From the NCBI GenBank assembly GCA_020718925.1, contig DYRC01000129.1, forward strand, positions 4,147 through 10,409: a stretch of DNA of 6,263 nt, read 5' to 3'. Position numbers and translations under genes: made by a program. The notes beneath the pieces are model-generated. The model saw only the letters and a list, made by a program, of their open reading frames with translations, searched no databases and was not told where the DNA came from. The first letter of the stretch is position 1. Each line of letters begins with the position of its first letter. Origin of the DNA: Desulfonema limicola. Lineage in GTDB: Bacteria; Desulfobacterota; Desulfobacteria; Desulfobacterales; DYRC01. Shown here piece by piece: positions 5,289-6,263 of this stretch.

Positions 5289-6086
5289 GAAGATTCTCAA
5301 ACACTTATCAGGCATATCACGCAGGTTCTTTATGAAAACAATCAGGATTGGGCGCGGCTCCCGGAACCATCCGCATCATCAACTCCGTCTGCGGTGCTGC
5401 TGTTGCTGGGAAAGAAATGCGAAATATCCGCCGAACCCTGCCTGATTCTGAATAAACGCTCGCAAAATGTTCGGCAGCCCGGAGATTTGTGCTGCCCCGG
5501 CGGGAGTGTGTCGCCTGTGTTTGATTCGTGGTTTGCAAAACTGTTATCTCTGCCCGGTTTTCCGATATGGCAATGGAAGTATTGGCAAAAATGGCGCAGA
5601 CAATCTCCGCACCAGGCAAAAAATTTTTCTTTGTTTTTTGCCACAAGTCTCAGAGAAAGCTTTGAGGAAATGCGCTTAAATCCCTTTGGCGTAAGATGTC
5701 TGGGACCTCTTCCGCCTCAGAGACTGGTGATATTTAAGCGGATCATTTATCCGATGGCAGGCTGGATAAGCCATCAGAAACGGTTTTTTCCCAACTGGGA
5801 AGTGGAAAGGATAGTGTATATTCCTTTGAGATATTTATTGATTCCGGATAATTATGCCCGGTATCAGATAACTTTTTCATCTGAATTTAATCGCGGGGTT
5901 CAGGAATTTCCCTGCTTTGTATATGAAACAGAAGAGTCGTCAGAGTTGCTTTGGGGGGCGACCTATCGGATTGTAACGATTTTTTTGGAGATGGTTTTCG
6001 GATTCAAACCGCCGACAGAGGCGTCTTTGCCGGTGATTACCGGCAATCTGACACGAAATTATGTAACGCGTAAATCCCGAAAATAA
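5286..6086 (+). CDS. Nudix hydrolase, CoA-pyrophosphatase-like, with a stretched Nudix box
   Basis: This is a 266-residue Nudix-fold protein. Residues 53-73 (from LILNKRS to CCPGG) match the CoA-type Nudix signature LLTxRSxxxRxxxGxVxFPGG, seen in bacterial CoA pyrophosphatases and NUDT7/NUDT8, which cleave CoA to phosphopantetheine and adenosine 3',5'-bisphosphate. The second half of the box is LRESFEEMRLNP (122-133), keeping R123, E124, E127 and E128, the metal-binding glutamates. Between the PGG and this helix lie about 50 residues instead of the usual 10-15, including an aromatic/basic stretch (WQWKYWQKWRR, 95-105). The Gly of EExGU is Arg130. The C-terminal half holds PLPPQRLVIFKRIIYP (141-156), NWEVERIVYIPL (170-181) and ELLWGATYRIV (220-230). 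I believe similar stretched versions occur in other Desulfobacterota. It is third in the operon, so a link to lipid or CoA turnover is plausible but unproven. Confidence 0.85.
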   Translation: MEDSQTLIRHITQVLYENNQDWARLPEPSASSTPSAVLLLLGKKCEISAEPCLILNKRSQNVRQPGDLCCPGGSVSPVFDSWFAKLLSLPGFPIWQWKYWQKWRRQSPHQAKNFSLFFATSLRESFEEMRLNPFGVRCLGPLPPQRLVIFKRIIYPMAGWISHQKRFFPNWEVERIVYIPLRYLLIPDNYARYQITFSSEFNRGVQEFPCFVYETEESSELLWGATYRIVTIFLEMVFGFKPPTEASLPVITGNLTRNYVTRKSRK

Positions 6087-6090
6087 TTGA

Positions 6091-6137
6091 TAATGACCCA
6101 TCCGCAAATTTTTTCATATTATGTAGGGGCAACCCCC
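6091..6137 (+). repeat. Diverged half copy of the palindromic element
   Basis: This stretch aligns without gaps to the left half of the 125-bp element (2964-3010), with 39 of 47 positions identical. The segment TCCGCAAATTTTTT (6101-6114) and the core TGTAGGGGCAA (6122-6132) are unchanged. It ends at CCCCCC, and no matching right half follows. The copy is therefore truncated or internally deleted, and it sits five bases after the stop codon of the Nudix gene. Confidence 0.8.
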
Positions 6138-6172
6138 CATATGCGCTAACTTAACCTGAGTTCGATGAGTTG

Positions 6173-6201
6173 TTGAACAATTTCATATTTTTATGTATGC
6201 T
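6173..6201 (+). promoter_or_regulatory. Weak candidate promoter for the right-edge gene
   Basis: TTGAAC (6173-6178) and TATGCT (6196-6201) are separated by 17 nt, each matching four of six consensus bases. The -35 lies within the palindrome TTGTTGAACAA (6170-6180). An alternative -10, TATGTA at 6192-6197, is no better. A promoter somewhere here is expected because a new gene starts at 6240, but neither hexamer pair is strong. Confidence 0.3.
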
Positions 6202-6235
6202 CCTGCGTTTTTTCAACTCAATTTCAAAAGGAGCA
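6198..6235 (+). promoter_or_regulatory. Possible hairpin masking the Shine-Dalgarno of the right-edge gene
   Basis: TGCTCCT (6198-6204) is the exact complement of AGGAGCA (6229-6235), which contains the Shine-Dalgarno AAGGAG (6228-6233) of the gene starting at 6240. A 7-bp stem with a 24-nt loop could hide the ribosome-binding site. This matters only if transcription begins upstream of 6198. With the -10 at 6196-6201 the upstream arm would not be in the RNA. Confidence 0.35.
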
Positions 6236-6239
6236 GACC

Positions 6240-6263
6240 ATGAAAACCATCAATAATGATCAG
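6240..6263 (+). CDS. Start of an unidentified gene, truncated at the window edge
   Basis: An ATG preceded by a strong AAGGAG six bases upstream opens a frame reading MKTINNDQ, which continues past the end of the window. The Shine-Dalgarno and the preceding non-coding gap of about 150 bp support a real gene start. Eight residues are too few to suggest a function, and nothing in the upstream region ties it to the Nudix operon. Confidence 0.6.

Noticed and set aside
4830..5315. Minus-strand frame of 161 codons antisense to the kinase/Nudix junction
   Set aside because: It opposes strongly conserved kinase sequence, its translation is rich in His, Asn, Arg and Gln with no family resemblance, and no promoter or Shine-Dalgarno supports it.
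5317..5646. Minus-strand frames of about 100 codons opposite the Nudix gene
   Set aside because: Two overlapping frames cover the same antisense stretch. The plus-strand Nudix motifs explain the region.
6130..6140. GGGGCAACCCC as a terminator for the Nudix operon
   Set aside because: The stem is only four base pairs and no T-run follows. It is part of the dispersed repeat.

Overview
The window looks like chromosomal DNA from a Gram-negative bacterium. It has two lipoproteins with clear lipoboxes, a GDP-L-fucose synthase for surface polysaccharide, and a phasin-like / ABC1-kinase / Nudix trio. In my recollection this combination, with the particular Nudix subfamily, is most typical of Desulfobacterota ('deltaproteobacteria'). 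Base composition is moderate. Short repeats sit both between genes and inside reading frames, as in large repeat-rich genomes of that group. The phylum assignment is inference; no rRNA or other phylogenetic marker is present.

Layout. The left half (1-2844) is one minus-strand operon. A good sigma-70-type promoter (2894-2922) drives fcl (GDP-L-fucose synthase). Then come an ABC-type transport auxiliary lipoprotein (14-nt overlap with fcl), a TatT-family lipoprotein (16-nt gap), and an ABC transporter ATPase (41-nt gap) that runs off the left edge just inside its Walker A motif. The right half (3262-6086) is a divergent plus-strand operon: a 101-aa phasin-like coiled-coil protein, a 568-aa ABC1/UbiB-family kinase-like membrane protein, and a 266-aa Nudix (CoA-pyrophosphatase-like) protein. 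The last begins at a TTG directly after the kinase stop codon. At the far right a new gene begins (6240, eight codons visible) with a strong Shine-Dalgarno.

The divergent intergenic region (2845-3261) holds both promoters and, between them, a 125-bp near-palindromic MITE-like element with 8-bp terminal inverted repeats. Its two inner hairpins have perfectly complementary 8-nt loops. A diverged half copy (39 of 47 positions identical) lies at 6091-6137.

The most unusual feature is that repeats of other kinds have entered coding sequence without breaking the frame. A 36-bp GC-rich palindromic repeat flanked by a 3-bp direct repeat adds 12 residues to the TatT lipoprotein. A five-unit heptanucleotide tandem repeat adds about 12 residues to fcl. 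I saw no tRNA, rRNA, CRISPR array, transposase or phage gene, and no clear new defence or biosynthetic system. The items most worth following up are the in-frame repeats, the complementary-loop element, the fcl/transport-lipoprotein operon and the stretched Nudix box.
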